In this document: positions 45,224-57,320 of the stretch, piece after piece
Layout: each line of letters begins with the position of its first letter
Position numbering within the stretch: the stretch's first letter is position 1
Assembly (NCBI GenBank): GCA_050084515.1
Contig: CM114271.1
Span: 7,502,001-7,566,000 of the forward strand
Length of the DNA: 64,000 nt
DNA from: Blasia pusilla
Lineage: Eukaryota; Marchantiophyta; Marchantiopsida; Blasiales
Direction: 5' to 3'
Made by a program: the position numbers and the translations under genes
The notes under the pieces: generated by a model
Databases searched by the model: none
Seen by the model: the letters and a program-made list of their open reading frames with translations, nothing else
What the model was told of the DNA's origin: nothing

Positions 45224-47694
45224 GGCTCCTCAGAAGAACAGAGGCCGGCTGCGGTCTCAACAAGCTCGACACCAGAATGCTCACCGAGTAGAGACGCACC
45301 GAGCACGCCGGCTAATTACAAGAGTCAGTTTATAGTCCTCAACGATGATTGCAACGCTCTCCGAATCATGAAATTACGGTGGAAGGGTCTCTTTCAACTG
45401 ATTTTCGAAAACAGATCAAACGCCCGCTAAATCCTCTAACCGGAAGTTCAACGAGTGCGACTCCGAGCGTGAAACAAAAAATCTACCAAGATCAGGTTCA
45501 TAACCTTCAGCTCACTCACACACACACTCTCTCTGCGTGTGTCTATGTCCGAAGCTGATGACGGACTCACTCCCTGCCAAGCAAGGCCAGCACCGAGTTC
45601 TTTACCCAGCGTCTTTCCAACCACTGACGTCGCCGCAATACACCTCTACACAGGAATGTGGCCCGGTCACAACGCCCGTTCGAGGGTCCCACTTTCCTCC
45701 ACCCCAGATCCTTTCCGCATTCACTCCCAGCACCCAGCGCCTGCACGAGTTTACGTGGCACCCGCGATTTTCTGTCTCAGTCTCTCTCAAAGGTGTTTTG
45801 CACATGATGTAACACCACCCCACCAACAAGAGCAGCAGCAACTGACCAGACAGCAACACTCTCTACCCTCGCCTCTCCTAAGCCCCCCTCCCAGCGTCTC
45901 TTCCTCCCCACGCTCCCGGTCATCCTCAGCGCCCCTCTGGCCCCTTCCCATTCATGGTGCGGCCATGTATCTGCACTCGACGGGCGACCGGATCCACATT
46001 ACCGTCCGTTTGGACCCATTCCCATCTCAGCCGTCCATTTTCGATCGGACGCCCCGAGAAATTCAAAGTTTCGATCAACTGCCGGGAATTTCCTGCACTT
46101 ACATAGGCGCCACGGGGACGCCCAACGTTCCGATCATTCTCCTCTTTCATCAAACTGACGGAGATTTTCTCCTTTCCTTCCGTAGCCTGTCTGACCTCTA
46201 ACACACGTGCCGAACTCAACGGGAGCTTTTTAACGGGGAGAATCGTGAATGTTATTCCCACAGCATTCATTGCAGTTCGGATGATGCCTTGAAATTACGA
46301 AATTGTTTCTGTAGAATTTGGGGAAACCATTCTACCCCTATTAGTGGCTTTCCCATCCGCACTCGAAACCCGGGTCTAACCGCTTTCAACCTCGGGAGAA
46401 CCGGGGTTGGATGTTGAACTATCGGGGAGAATTTATAAAACTGACGGTAGAAGTAGGTTCCTTTGTTTGTATCAATGTCCTGGGAGAGGGTCACATGTTG
46501 AGTTGGCCGGATGAAATTCAAAATTATCGATTGAGATAAGAACCGACGGGATTTGTAAGGTCTCATTGGTATTCATGTCGAAATAACCGGCCAGAATTAG
46601 AAAAGTTTCAAAATTTATGGGATGGTTTACCGGGAATGTACCGTTTCTAACGTAAAAACTAGCCGGACCCTGGTTTGTGTCTATTTAACTGACTCAACCG
46701 ACTCAAATGAAGAAAGAAAATTTCAAATTTTACCATTCGGTTTTTAAAGACCGGGAATGTACCGGTTCTCGGTACTACCCGGACCCTGCCATGATGTAAC
46801 CAACTTTCCGCAATAAAGGCGCCCGATTGTGGGATTTAACGGTTCTGTCCTACCTCTCCCTCTAGCTCCCATCCGTCCACAGAAGTTGACAGAACTACAG
46901 CTACTCTAGCATCCTCTGCAGATTTTGAGCATGCGTTCCTCTCCCCTCCCGGGCTATTCCGTAGGTCACCACTCCTCCTCCGAAGTTACGTACCTGAGTC
47001 CTGACTGCCAAGGTCCGTGACCGTCCGTCTCTGCAGTTTCCAATTCAAGATTCTCTGTCTCAAACCACTGTATCCTTTGTAGTTATCCGGCACAATCTTC
47101 CTTTACTATGTGGTATAAACTTGAAAAACGCCGGATTGATACTGTATCCGATGAGTAAAAATGTAGTAGACAGATTCTAGGGACGGGAGCTGGGGCTGCC
47201 CGAAAAGTGTGACAGGTAGTACCTGTTCTTGTATGTCTGAGGAAGACGGAGCCAAGAGCGGGATAAGCGATTCTTTGCCCCATGAGGCAATGAGGCAACC
47301 AGACCGACGTCGAGATAAGGGTACCGGCTCAAATGTCTTAGCACTTTCAGAGCAATTACGTCTTTTGTCTTTTGTACGGCCTGTCCAGTTGGCAGTGGAG
47401 AATGTTTTGCTCGCCAAAAGGGATTAAGTGAAGTCAATGGAGGAAACCAAAGACTTCTTACGTTCTGCACTATTTGCCAGCGACTTCGTCACTTGTGGGG
47501 GTCTAGGGTAGGTTTGTATTCCAATTAAGCGAGGCACAGGGGAGCAGTGCTATTTTAGGCCACTTTATCTTCTCCCATATGACACCACATAACCTTCCTA
47601 TGAATTTCTTTTTTGTCAAGTATGTGTCATGTTTGCGACACTTCAAGGGAGAAAATTTCTAGAAAGTGTTGAACATTCTTAGTTTTTAATGGGA
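45224..47694. other. AXS leader/promoter and spacer with degenerate repeats
   Basis: 45480-45960 is CT-rich, like plant 5' leaders. Around 46630-46670 and 46745-46795 a motif with CGGGAATGTACCG and CCGGACCCTG occurs twice in direct orientation. The plus-strand open frame over 45539-46201 has no motif and looks like a composition artefact. Confidence 0.45.
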
Positions 47695-47724
47695 ATAGTA
47701 AAAATGCCCATGCGATGCACCGGC
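47695..47724 (-). mobile_element. Second Helitron-type 3' end
   Basis: On the minus strand GCCGGTGCATCGCATGGGC, identical to the hairpin at 19463-19481, is followed by ATTTTTA and CTAT (CTAG in the other copy). The element would extend to higher coordinates and contains, or is cut by, gypsy copy B. Confidence 0.65.
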
Positions 47725-48469
47725 GGTTACCAAGCGGTGAAAATCATCCCATGAAGTAAGGTCTGAACATATCAGTCAGAAAGCATGGAATGGTACGGAA
47801 ACCACCTCCATAGGCAATTGTCAAAATCCACTTGATCGCACAGAAGCCATTGTAGTTTTTTTGGTTGATAAGGCAACATGGAAACGATGATGATCTGCGC
47901 CACCAAGTTGATGCAGAGACGAATTGGCGAGAAAATGGAGTACTCAAGTTTAATGTTTTGATGAAGAAATCAGATGTCAACAACTTTATACTCTCCCTGC
48001 AATCATCCACAACCTCCTTGTAAGTCTATAGTATGAAGTACGTATAGGCCCTCTAACACAATACTGTGGCAAAAACCTATCCGTGCATAATAGACTGTGT
48101 GTGCAAATGGATAGCCAATTGCCGTTGGTCTTTCCGCATAACTACATGGCCCTTTTCTAGCAATCAAACTCCAAACAAAGCATTGTTGTTGGAATGGATC
48201 ATGCCTTTCCCTCCACTGAAATTTTCCTTCGCACACTTCAGTCAAAGCGCTACAAATTTCATGGCGATTCTTCAACTCCTCCACATCATTGTTAAGTCAA
48301 TCCACAACTGTCATGGAGGAATACTCCCAACAACAAACAAAACTAGCAGCAACTGGGTGGATTATCTAACATAGACCATGTGCTACTATATTCAGGTCAT
48401 TTTTCAAATGGATTATTTCTTCCTCTCCAATCCAATAGACCTCCACACAATTCAGTTGAAACACAACAT
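47725..48469 (-). other. Interior of the second Helitron-type element; unknown open frames
   Basis: Two successive minus-strand frames (48284-48003 and 48010-47744) carry protein-like text, for example NRHEICSALTEVCEGKFQW and NQKNYNGFCAIKWI. I do not recognise them. Helitrons often capture gene pieces, so a captured fragment is possible. Confidence 0.3.
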
Positions 48470-49113
48470 TATCGTGCGCATACACATCGCTACACAACAT
48501 ACGTCGTTGTCACCGAACATACACACAAACACGCACGATGCCATGCTAACTCATGGCATCCAAACAACGAGACGAAAAGTACTAAAATATCTCCAATAAA
48601 TCAAGATCCAATCTCTCTCAACACCATAGCTCTCAAATGTGTGCACTCTCATATGTCTCTCTCAATGTCAAACCAAACCCACTTTCCTAATGAAAGGCTT
48701 GGGTTACACTCACAAGGCAAGCAAGACCATAGCTCCGCCCCCTCATGCCAAGAGGTTCAACAAAGAGAGAATGAGCTCTCAAGTTCTCTCTCTCTTGGAG
48801 GTATACCCCCTTCCCTCTCCCAAGCTCTCTCCTCGATAACCTATGCTCACAAGTCACCTCCTTGGCTCTTGACCTGCTATAGCGGATCAAGGGCCACTTC
48901 CCAAAGTGGAAAGTCAACTATACTCCAAATTGAAACTTACCCAAAATAGTAAGTTTCTCTATATGGCTCCAAATGAGCCGAAAAGAAGGGGAAACCTGCT
49001 CTCTCACGTTTCCCGGGGCCTGAGTAGGTCATCCTCAACCTCCTGAGTCTGTCCTCCACTACTTGTGAAGGCGCTCTACTAGATCTCACCGATCTATCCT
49101 AAAAGTCGTGATA
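48470..49113 (-). repeat. 3' LTR of gypsy copy B
   Basis: About 644 bp, starting TATCACGACTTTTAG (TGTCACG in copy D) and ending TATGCGCACGATA on the minus strand. It is colinear with 5593-6217. An extra copy of its tail occupies 49116-49246. Confidence 0.7.
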
Positions 49114-49115
49114 GT

Positions 49116-49246
49116 TGTCGTGCGCATACACATCGCTACACAACATACATCGTTGTCACCGAACATACACACAAACATGCACGATCCCATGCTAACTCAC
49201 GGCATCCAAACAACGAGATGAGAAGTACTAAAATATCTCCAATCGC
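49116..49246 (-). repeat. Extra LTR tail of copy B
   Basis: The ~130 bp between the purine tract and the LTR repeats the LTR end (TTGGAGATATTTTAGTACTT to GCGCACGACA). The copies are 636 bp apart. Confidence 0.7.
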
Positions 49247-49423
49247 CCCCCTAGTTGGTAGTTAGGTCCCTCTAACTCCACATAGCCATCTATCCCTACC
49301 TACCATGACATACATCTCTCGGACGCTAAGAGAAAAAAGACCAAGTGCTCATGTGGCCTCATCGTTAGTCGCCTTCTTGTCATCCATGTCACAGACACAA
49401 GTCAGAATCTAGAATTACCTTCT

Positions 49424-49851
49424 CTATGTACATCTGGGATACATCCATCGTCCCTCATGAACCGTAGTTAAAGGTGGCGTCAGACATGCTATATGCCATC
49501 CTCTTGAACACCCATCACAGACTAGCATAGTGGCTGCACCACGGGCGGAACCACACAACATACACCGCAAGCCTGCAGGAACTACTGCTAGCCTCGGATC
49601 AACTATACCGTCAATGTTAGGAAGGTGACATGGCGCACAGTTATGCACATGGTCCTTCCAAACCATACTATTGCGTCCCTCCAATAAGAGAACACTAGAT
49701 GGAAAAATCTCACCCACTCTCAAGATGGTGCGCCCTGCAGTCACATCCAACGTCGTGGGTATCATATGTTGCAAGTAGACATAGTCTCCCTGATGAAACC
49801 TTCGGATAGTAGGTCGATAACCACCTCCTCGAATAGTCGCATACCTCAATG
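49424..49851 (-). pseudogene. Integrase C-terminal region and PHD finger (copy B)
   Basis: The frame shows RRFHQGDYVYLQHMIPTTLD, RTILRVGEIF, GRNSMVWKDHVHNCAPCHLP, then the PHD finger with CMLC, CDGC, WHIAC and a last pair reading MYPRC, where one zinc Cys has become Tyr. The product would be the tail of an integrase with a histone-reader domain. The mutation and the split by copy A make it non-functional. Confidence 0.85.
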
Positions 49852-49855
49852 TATC

Positions 49856-50338
49856 TGTCACATTTGAGTAGCCGATAGGCCGAGATCTATCGTGGATAGG
49901 GCGTAGGAGCCAGCGGACTATCTTGAGTGTAACTTTGTCCCATAGTGTTGGATGAGGTTGAGGATAGGTCCATTGTGTCAGGAACGTCATTTCTGAAAAT
50001 TTTCATGTTGAGGTCTTTTACAGCCGGGTGACTTGTTGACCAGGTCACCCGCCCCTGGTAACCTGTACGCGCAGGTTACCAAGGGGACGGCTATTTTTAG
50101 GGGATGAGCCTTTTGGCTCTTCCCAACCCTATATAAGAGAGGAAGATGGCTTTACTAAGCCATCTTTCTCATGTTGGGCGGTTGGAGCATCTCCCTTGTA
50201 TGTGTGTGAGATAGGACTAGGGTGCTAGCGTCCTGATTCCTTGATAGCACAGGGTGGACGAGGCTCGATATGCCGATGTAAATTGAGGAGTGGAGTTTTA
50301 GGCCAATTGTGCCATTTTTACTATTCTTTATTTTTACA
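49856..50338 (+). repeat. 5' LTR of copy A (right limit uncertain)
   Basis: It starts TGTCACATTTGAG directly after the target duplication, contains a TATA box, and may end at TTTTTACA near 50338. Only its first ~45 bp align convincingly with the other LTRs, so the end is a guess. Confidence 0.5.
50130..50137 (+). promoter_or_regulatory. TATA box in copy A 5' LTR
   Basis: TATATAAG sits about 275 bp inside the element, as expected for an LTR promoter driving genomic RNA. Confidence 0.6.
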
Positions 50339-51789
50339 TGAGAAAGATGTCAGGGGGCTGGTGGGAATTCGTCGTTGCAGGTAGGCAAGCGAGTTGCCTT
50401 GGTTGGGAGCCCGTGGAGACGTTGGTTGGCGTCGTATTTGTCATTTTTTTTGTTCGGAAGACCGTGGGCGGAAGCGCTGTCCGTTTTTCTCAGATTTTGT
50501 TGGTGCACAGGGATTGGGGACAGCGGCAGAGTGTAGTACGGAGTGGGCGTCAGGTGTACGCAAGTGAGGGTGTCGAGAGAGAGAAAAAAAAAAGAGTTTG
50601 AGGCTTGCAGCCATCGGGGGCTGTCAAGTAAAAGCGGCTAGCTAGGGGTCTAGAACTAGGGTTAGGGCGCGGACGGGAAAAAGAGCGGCGACGGGTGGAA
50701 GGGCGCAGACAGGCAGCGACGGGTGGAAGGGCATGGACGGGCGGCGACGGACTTTGGGGAGGCCCGCGTTCTCCCCACCCTCCAACCCCGCATTTACATC
50801 CCATAGGGGTTTGGGCCCGTAAGGCCCTCCCACCCCCCGTCCTCCCTCTCTTCCACCGTAGTTTGAGAGGGTTCCCCCTCCCCTGCATTTAGTACCCTAT
50901 AGGGATGCAGGCCCGGAAGGCCCCCCCCCCCCCTCGCATTTAGGACCCAAGGAGCCCGCATAGGGCCGCGGGCCAGGTTTTTCTCCCATCAACGTGGTAT
51001 GGCACATGCGGATGTGGTCAGGACCAAGTGGATGTGGTGGAGTTGCAGGGGCTGAACGTGGTAGGGCAGGCCGACATGGCACCACAGTTGACGGGAGTGA
51101 CGTGGTAAAGTCGGACGTAGTTGGAAGGGAAGACATGGTTGGGGTCCGACGTGGTTGAGTTCGGTTATGCAGTGGAGAGTTCTACGGGACTTAGTGTCTC
51201 ACGAGCGTGGATGGGATTCGCGATAGGACTTTGTCGATTGTTACGAGTAGGTTGGGAGGATGCCTCATTAGTTCTTCACTAACTGGGAATTGCGAGGGTT
51301 GTGATGGGGACATACGAACCTACACTGACGAGAGGTTTGACGTGTTGGTCGAGGAGAGTGTTGTGTTGCGGAGATTGTCATATCATGTGGAGGAGTGCAT
51401 GTTGACGGTGCAGCAGGTTGGAGGGCGTGATCAGGTTACCCATTCGAGTCCCTTTTCCCGCACTTTTCCTGTGTGATTGAGAGTGTTGGTATCGGGTAGT
51501 AGCTGGTGCTAGGTGGGTGCAGTGATGGTGGAGAGTGTAGATTCTTTTCATGTGTAGCATGTTGGTGGATATACGGCGGTTGCCGAGTAGGGGTCGCGTG
51601 TATGACTCGAGAGAGTGTCGCTAGGTTAGGTAAGTCAGTTGGGAGGCTCATGGTGAGCCCGAGTGTTGAGCGTGCGTGGGGCCGGGTATGTCATCACGGG
51701 ATTGATGTTAGCATAGGTGAGCTAGTGAGGCATGTGGGAGACTCTCGGTGAGTCTGAGTGCTTGAGCGGGTGAGACAGGGTTTGTCATC
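50339..51789 (+). other. Untranslated leader of copy A with GC-rich repeats
   Basis: No open frame is supported. At 50640-50750 GCGACGGGTGGAAGGGC-type units recur, and between 50790 and 50945 a block with GCATTTA, CCC-TAGGG and GGCCCG-AAGGCCC occurs twice. From 51000 a GACGTGGT-like motif is repeated. The role is unknown; leaders can hold packaging signals. Confidence 0.5.
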
Positions 51790-53470
51790 ATGGCGTTCTT
51801 CCAAGGTTCAGAAGAACGGGGTAGTGCGAGCAGTAGTAGTGGTGTGACACGGAGTGGAGTGAGATACTGAGGGGTTACCAGTGAGGAGCTACCTCGACAT
51901 CCATCCGTGGCTGGATCGTCATCACTGGACACTGGGTCTGGTGACGAGATCACAGATAGAGACAATAGTACTTGGCAGGAGATGGACGACATGGGCCATC
52001 GGGGCATGCGTCGTTTCTTGGGTGCAGTGGGCACCATTGACTTAGATGATTTTATCCAGTAGTTTGACACATGCTGTGACTTCTTGGAGATACGGACCCC
52101 GACACGATTCAACCCTTTCATGGCATAGAAGGGGTTATTCCAGCACTTGGAGGATCCTCCGATGGATGACTACATGGATTTTTTATCACTATATTCAGTA
52201 GAGATCGATGCCTGGAGGATGTATTGGGCTCCAGGGTATGTGTCCACTAGTGGTCGCGAGGCATATGATGGGATTGTGAGAGGGGAGAGACCCACACCAT
52301 CAGCCAGGAGACTAGATGGAGAGGAGGGCAATGAGACAAGCGATGTGGCAGAGACCTCTGGTGGTAGAGGGCCACCCAGCTTCAGCCCCACAGTGGAGTT
52401 CTTCCGACAGTTGGGGAAGAGCTACTAGGGCATACGCACCAACAAGCTGAAGAGTCTACAGGATTCTCAGCGACGATCGGGTGAGAGTCTGAGAGAGGCA
52501 TTCACACGCATGAGGAGGCTGATCATTGCTACGTTTGGAGTGAGTGAGGTGCAGTCAGTCCAGTATTGGTACGGGGTTTTGGACCGAGAACTACGGAGGA
52601 GAGTCCGAGATGCGGTGCTGATTCACACAGCGAAGCCCACATTGAAGGTGGTCTTTGAGTTGTCTGAGCGTATTGAGCTCAACATGAGTGAGGAGCAGGT
52701 AGTGACCGCTGGATTTTCTCGAGAGTTGACGGGTCCACGAGCGACGGTGACCCCACAGGTGCCACAACAAGCACCAGTACTATGGGAGCGGGCCAGTGTG
52801 CCTAGAGAGCGGGGCGGGTAGCGTGAGCCTATGAGGCAACGACCCGTACCTACATATGTTGCCCAGCAAGGACCGATGTGGTCTTGTAGGACGTGTGGAG
52901 GGGCCCATGGGCAGAGAGACTGCCCACAGCATGGAGAGGACCACCACTGCCTCCGATTGCTCAAGAGCCACAGAGGATGGCCCACCACAACACCAGTGTG
53001 ACCATTGCCACAGATATGGTCACACTAGGGATAGATGTTTTGACCTTTGCCGAGGGGCACGTCCAGAGGTAGGCCGAGGGCCTGGGGGCGGTCGTCCTGG
53101 AGGAGGTTGGGGAGTTCACCCTGGACGTGGTGGTAGAGGACCACCACCAGCCAGAGGAGATGAAGCAAGAGCACCAGACCTGGCACTTCTCTCATGCATC
53201 GATCAGTTGGAGCAGAGGATTGCTGCCCTGATGATGATGCAGCTTAGGGAAGGCACGCAGTTGCAAGCAACTAATGTGACTCCAGCTTTTACCTCTTACC
53301 TTGACCCGGGTGAGGATCTCGCCAGTATGGGATTTATGTATAGTGCATCCCAGGTTGAGGCAGCTGTAGTGGTGACTCGGGGTGCTGCGAGAGGCACCGA
53401 GCCATCGAGAGGTGGAGTTGAGATTGACCCACCAGAGGGGACCGATGGGCGGCAGGCCAAGGTTCCATAG
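51790..53470 (+). pseudogene. Gypsy gag with two zinc knuckles (copy A)
   Basis: Gag forms the particle that packages element RNA. The ATG at 51790 opens MAFFQGSEERGSASSSSG. The capsid-like part has LREAFTRMRRLIIATFG and VQYWYGVLDRELRRRV. Two CCHC knuckles follow: CRTCGGAHGQRDC (CX2CX3HX4C) and, after a frameshift, CDHCHRYGHTRDRC (CX2CX4HX4C), then a Gly/Arg-rich stretch. Stops at about 51868, 52060, 52126, 52426 and 52819 interrupt it. Two knuckles are more than the single one usual in plant gypsy gag. Confidence 0.8.
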
Positions 53471-53596
53471 TCGTTCACATTGTCGGAGGCACTACAGACA
53501 CCATCGATGGTGCCTCGACGACGAGCGGTGCCTACAGTTCAGGCACCAACGTCGACGTCACGAGGAGTTGGAGTGACAACTCCTATGCTGGCTTGA

Positions 53597-54300
53597 GTGG
53601 AGTCAGTGTTGACCATAGTGTTGGAGGTGGCCACCAGAGTGAGTCAGACTCCGCTATTTTCCGCCCTAGAGTTGGCGACGTTGGGGGTTAGACCAACTGA
53701 GGTGTTCTGGTTGGCTGCCACGTTGTGTGAGCATGGAGAGATGACCGCTTCTTGTTCAGAGGTAGTTGAGGAGGTGGTGGACTTGCCCTCAGAGCCGGTG
53801 CTTGGGACGTTTCACACAGAGTCATGGCATGCGGCGGTGGCGAAGTTGGTAGATATGCCAGCTCGACCGGCCATAGAACGAGCAGTGGTGACACCTGGAG
53901 TAGTGTTACTGGATAACCGAGCTGGAGTATTTCGCTTGGTTAGTTCGACGAGGACAGTATACCACTTGTAGCGCGTCTTACTTGATTCGGAGCGCAACCC
54001 TTGATGTTAGGGAAGGCGGCGTGTTTAGCATTGGGGTTACGGAAGGCCGACATTGAGCCTTGTCCCTTCTAGATACAGACCTCGATTGGGGGCGTATCAC
54101 CCACTCAGTATATGACTCGACATGAGATTGTTGTCAAAATCCAGCCAGAGCATGCGACGGATAATGCTGTGGTGCGCACACGTGCGATTACGACACCAGC
54201 TGAGTCGTACGATGTGTTGGTGGGGAGTACAATGTTATATCCCCTAGGATTCATCCTTGACACCGTTGCTTATCAGCCAGGATGGCGGTCAGGTGACGGC
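53597..54300 (+). pseudogene. Gypsy aspartic protease (copy A)
   Basis: The protease cuts the polyprotein. After an acidic linker the active site reads LLDSGAQPLMLGKAA near 53975-54020, preceded by a stop-containing segment, and the second landmark is SYDVLVGSTMLYPLGF at 54208-54255. Copy B has the matching site ILLDSGAQPMMLGKAV at its right edge. One active Asp per monomer is expected, acting as a dimer. Stops at about 53969 and 54069 break it. Confidence 0.8.
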
Positions 54301-55560
54301 CGGATGAGTCAGTTACCCTTGCAGTTTGCGGGACGAAGTGGTCAATCACGAGGCGAGTCTGTGACCACGTTGGCAGCTTTCACAGGTAGTGTTAGCTGGC
54401 CAGGAGAGTTGTTGGAGGGGAACGCACATGCGGAGGATGTCCCAGTAGCGGATAGTCCTATGGAGAGACAGGCCATGGCGGGTGTCTCTTCCCATGTTGG
54501 CGAGGCCTCTTCACCATTGTGGGGTACGACTCGAGAGCTACAGAGGAGTGCCGACGACCTCGTGAGGCAGGCGTGGGGTCATGTTTTTATCCCAGAGCAG
54601 CGAGAGTCACGTGGCGATTGGGCTCTTGGAGTGGAGACGTTCACCCCATTGGATACCACACCTGTTGTGTGGCAGTGCCCAGAGGAGGGTGTTAGGGTGT
54701 TAGATCTCTTCGGAGGGATTAGCACCAGATTGGCTGCACTATTGCAGGCGGGCATACGGGTGCATCAGTACCTTTATGACGTAATGATACCGCACGGCGA
54801 GTATCATTACGTCACGTGGCAAGATTGGTCCAAAGGTATCCTGAGTTGTTGCCGGTATATGTAGTACGGGGATATCATTATACGCTACCTGCCGACATCT
54901 CTTTGGTGGGGATGCAGGATCTAGATAGAGTTGGCACCATTCATTTGGTGATTGTTGCGAGTATTAAGACACTTGCAGGAGAGTCAGATATGTTCTCCAG
55001 CGTACATTTTGGAGAACGTGCCATTTTTGGGAGACACTCGTGCACGTGTGGTGACAAGTGTACATCAAGTGAGGTCCTGGTTGGGACCTGCTGTGTTGTT
55101 AGATGCAGCGAGAGTTGGGTCACGTGCCCATTGTCAACGATTGTGGTGGACGAACCTGATACCATCAGAGGTACTGAGTCGAGCATACGGTGGAGTCCAG
55201 AGAGCACCACATCTCATAGTGGATGCTATTTTGGGCTTAGGGCGTCGATCTCAGGTGGTGACACGGGATGATAGACCACCGTTGGCCATGGCCAATAGGG
55301 TGCGGGAGTTGAGGGCAGCCTTACCTACGTTGGTGAGCTTCCAAGCATCCCATGCCTTTTGTCAGGGAGGGCCAGGCATGATTTGGGATGAGGTGATCGG
55401 AGCATTGGAGGAGCCTACAGCAGATGAGCGCGAGCGCGCCATGGGGTTCACTATCGGTACTACGGCGGTGCCAGGGATGACTGAGGCATCACAGAGATAG
55501 GTGTTGGGGCAGGTGATGGACCTCTACTGTCTCACATGGATAGTCAGCCTAGGTATGGCT
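54300..55560 (+). pseudogene. Cytosine-5 DNA methyltransferase domain within pol (copy A)
   Basis: This domain transfers methyl from SAM to cytosine in DNA. Motif I is clear: VRVLDLFGGISTRLAALLQ at 54688. Then come QYLY (motif II), DISLVGMQDL and TIHLVIV (III-IV start), SPAYILENVP (VI, catalytic Glu), VLLDAARVGSRAHCQRLWW (VIII), DERERAMGF (IX) and VLGQVMDLYCLTW (X). Compared with copy B about 83 bases are missing at ~54951, removing the Pro-Cys-Gln loop and shifting frame; there is another shift near 54800. So copy A is catalytically dead. The position between protease and RT is highly unusual. The clade is unresolved; copy B has PCQ, not the PCN usual in DRM/DNMT3. Confidence 0.85.
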
Positions 55561-55853
55561 GAGCATAGACGGATGCGAGTGTCATCCATGCCGTCACTTC
55601 CACAAGTTGGACCATTGCCTACAGGGTCTGTAAAGGCATTGGTTGGGGCGAGACGAGGAGAGATAGGCACCCATGGACTTCTTGGGACGTCGCTCGAGCA
55701 GAGAGTGCAAATGCGGCTAGAGTAGCACATGTTCATTTTTGAGATGTGGAGCATGGTGTAGGAGGTTAGAGTGGAGTGGTTGTTGCGGAGGTGGCTAGGG
55801 TTGCTACATAGCAACCAAAGCCGGAGGTTGCGTCCTCTTCGAGTGAAGTCACG

Positions 55854-57320
55854 ATGGAGACTTGGGAGCCTGTGATAGGTCTCAAGTTGATAGGAGGAGA
55901 GCGACGGCGAGTTCATAGGTTTCTAAGAGGGCATGTGAGTTGTTTTTCCTTCAGTATGAGAGACTTGGATACGTTGAAGGGTCCCGGAATACGGAATGAG
56001 TTGGCTAGTGATACGCCAATCTTTCGTCGACCCTACAGGTATTCTGATATGGAGCGAGCATTGATTCAGAGTAGGAGTCAGGACTTGTTGGAGGCAGGAC
56101 TTGTGGAGTTATCACATGGGGAGTATGCATCTGCCACAGTCATGCCGGCGAAGAAGGATATGTATGGCAATTGGAAGGATAGGCGGATGTGTGGAGATTA
56201 CCGTCCTATCAACCGGTGACGAGGTCGATCGGTGCACGCCATGCCTACTCCTGAGGACATCTTTGATGCGGTAGGGCATGCAAAGATCTTCAGTACTTTA
56301 GATCTCCGTGCTGGCTATCACCAGCTTCCTATCAGGTTGGAGGACAGGGAGAAGACAACATTCTAGGGGATAGATCGGTTCAGGAGAGATTGCTTGTATC
56401 AGTGGCGGTTCTTACCATTTGGGTTGAAGAACGCGCCTGCAGAGTTTCAGAGAGTGATGGATAGGATTTTGGCTGGCTTGGATTTTGTACGATGTTACCT
56501 AGATGATATTCTTATCTTCAGTTCCACGGTTGAGGAGCATGAGCGACACTTGGAGGAGGTGTTTTGGCGATTGCAGTTACATGGACTGAAGTTACATCTA
56601 GGCAAGTGCAGATTCTTTCAGGAGCAGATTGAGTACTTGGGACACACCATATACCCGAGTGGGTTAGGCGTTCAGCAGACGAAGGTAGAGGCTATTGCGC
56701 AGATTCCACGCCCTACAGATGTGAGTCGAGTTCGAGCATATCTTGGACTGGCAAACTTCTATCGACGGTATGTCAAGGGTTTTAGTGCGATCGCAAAGTC
56801 TTTGACCTTGTTGACGAGACTTGATCTCGTTTGGTTGTGGGGAGATGATCAAGAGCGAGCATTTCAGGAGCTCAAGGACAGGTTGATGTCCTTACTCATT
56901 TTACAGAGACCGGTTAGGGGTCGCCCATTCTAGTTACATACGGATTGGAGCATGTTGGGTCTAGGAGCAGTGCTTACTCAGAGGGATGACGAGGAGAGGG
57001 AGTTCGTTGTGGCTTACGCGAGCCGATCGAACAACATTGCAGAGGCGAAGTATAGCTCCTACGAGGGAGAGTGCTTGGCTGTAGTGTGGGCCGTGGCACA
57101 TTTTAGGTGCTATTTTTTCGGCAATCCTTTCACACTTATCACTGATCATCAGTTGTTGAGGTGGTTGATGGAGTCCGACAAGCTTACGGGAAAGCTTGCC
57201 AGGTGGGCTCTATTACTACAGGAGTATGAGTTTGAGGTGGTTCATAGGCCAGGTCGGCTGAACCAGGATGCGGATGGGTTGAGTCGTAACCCATGTCCGA
57301 GTCAGAGAGACGACATAGTA
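55854..57320 (+). pseudogene. Gypsy reverse transcriptase and RNase H (copy A)
   Basis: RT blocks run from FRRPYRYSDMERALIQ through MCGDYRPINR, FSTLDLRAGYHQLPI, LPFGLKNAPAEFQRVMD and the catalytic CYLDDILIFSS to YLGHTIYP. RNase H shows all four acidic positions: HTDWSMLGLG, SSYEGECLAVVW, LITDHQLLRWL and NQDADGLSRNP. In-frame stops lie at about 56217, 56365 (Trp in copy B) and 56932 (Gln in B and D). The remaining frame is otherwise well kept, so decay is moderate. Confidence 0.9.

Larger units (their letters stand above)
48470..49856 (-). mobile_element. Gypsy copy B, 3' part (split off by copy A)
   Basis: It contains the integrase C-terminal end, PHD finger, purine tract (CTAGGGGGGCGA), LTR tail and full 3' LTR. 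The break at 49852-49856 joins in sequence with 59151: both sides share TATCT, and together they restore the integrase text. So this part and 59156-64000 are one element. Confidence 0.85.

Noticed and set aside
45539-46201. 220-codon plus-strand open frame rich in Ser/Pro
   Set aside because: Lies over the CT-rich AXS leader; composition explains it and no domain is visible.
48380-48949. 189-codon plus-strand open frame
   Set aside because: Lies within the LTR of gypsy copy B and recurs in part at the copy D LTR (5746-5979).
50550-50888. Pro/Arg-rich minus-strand frames in the copy A leader
   Set aside because: GC-rich repeats give open frames by composition; there is no conserved sequence.
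54688-55560. DNMT3/DRM origin of the gypsy methyltransferase
   Set aside because: My first impression came from motif VI-VIII similarity, but copy B has PCQ rather than the PCN typical of those families, so I leave the clade open.
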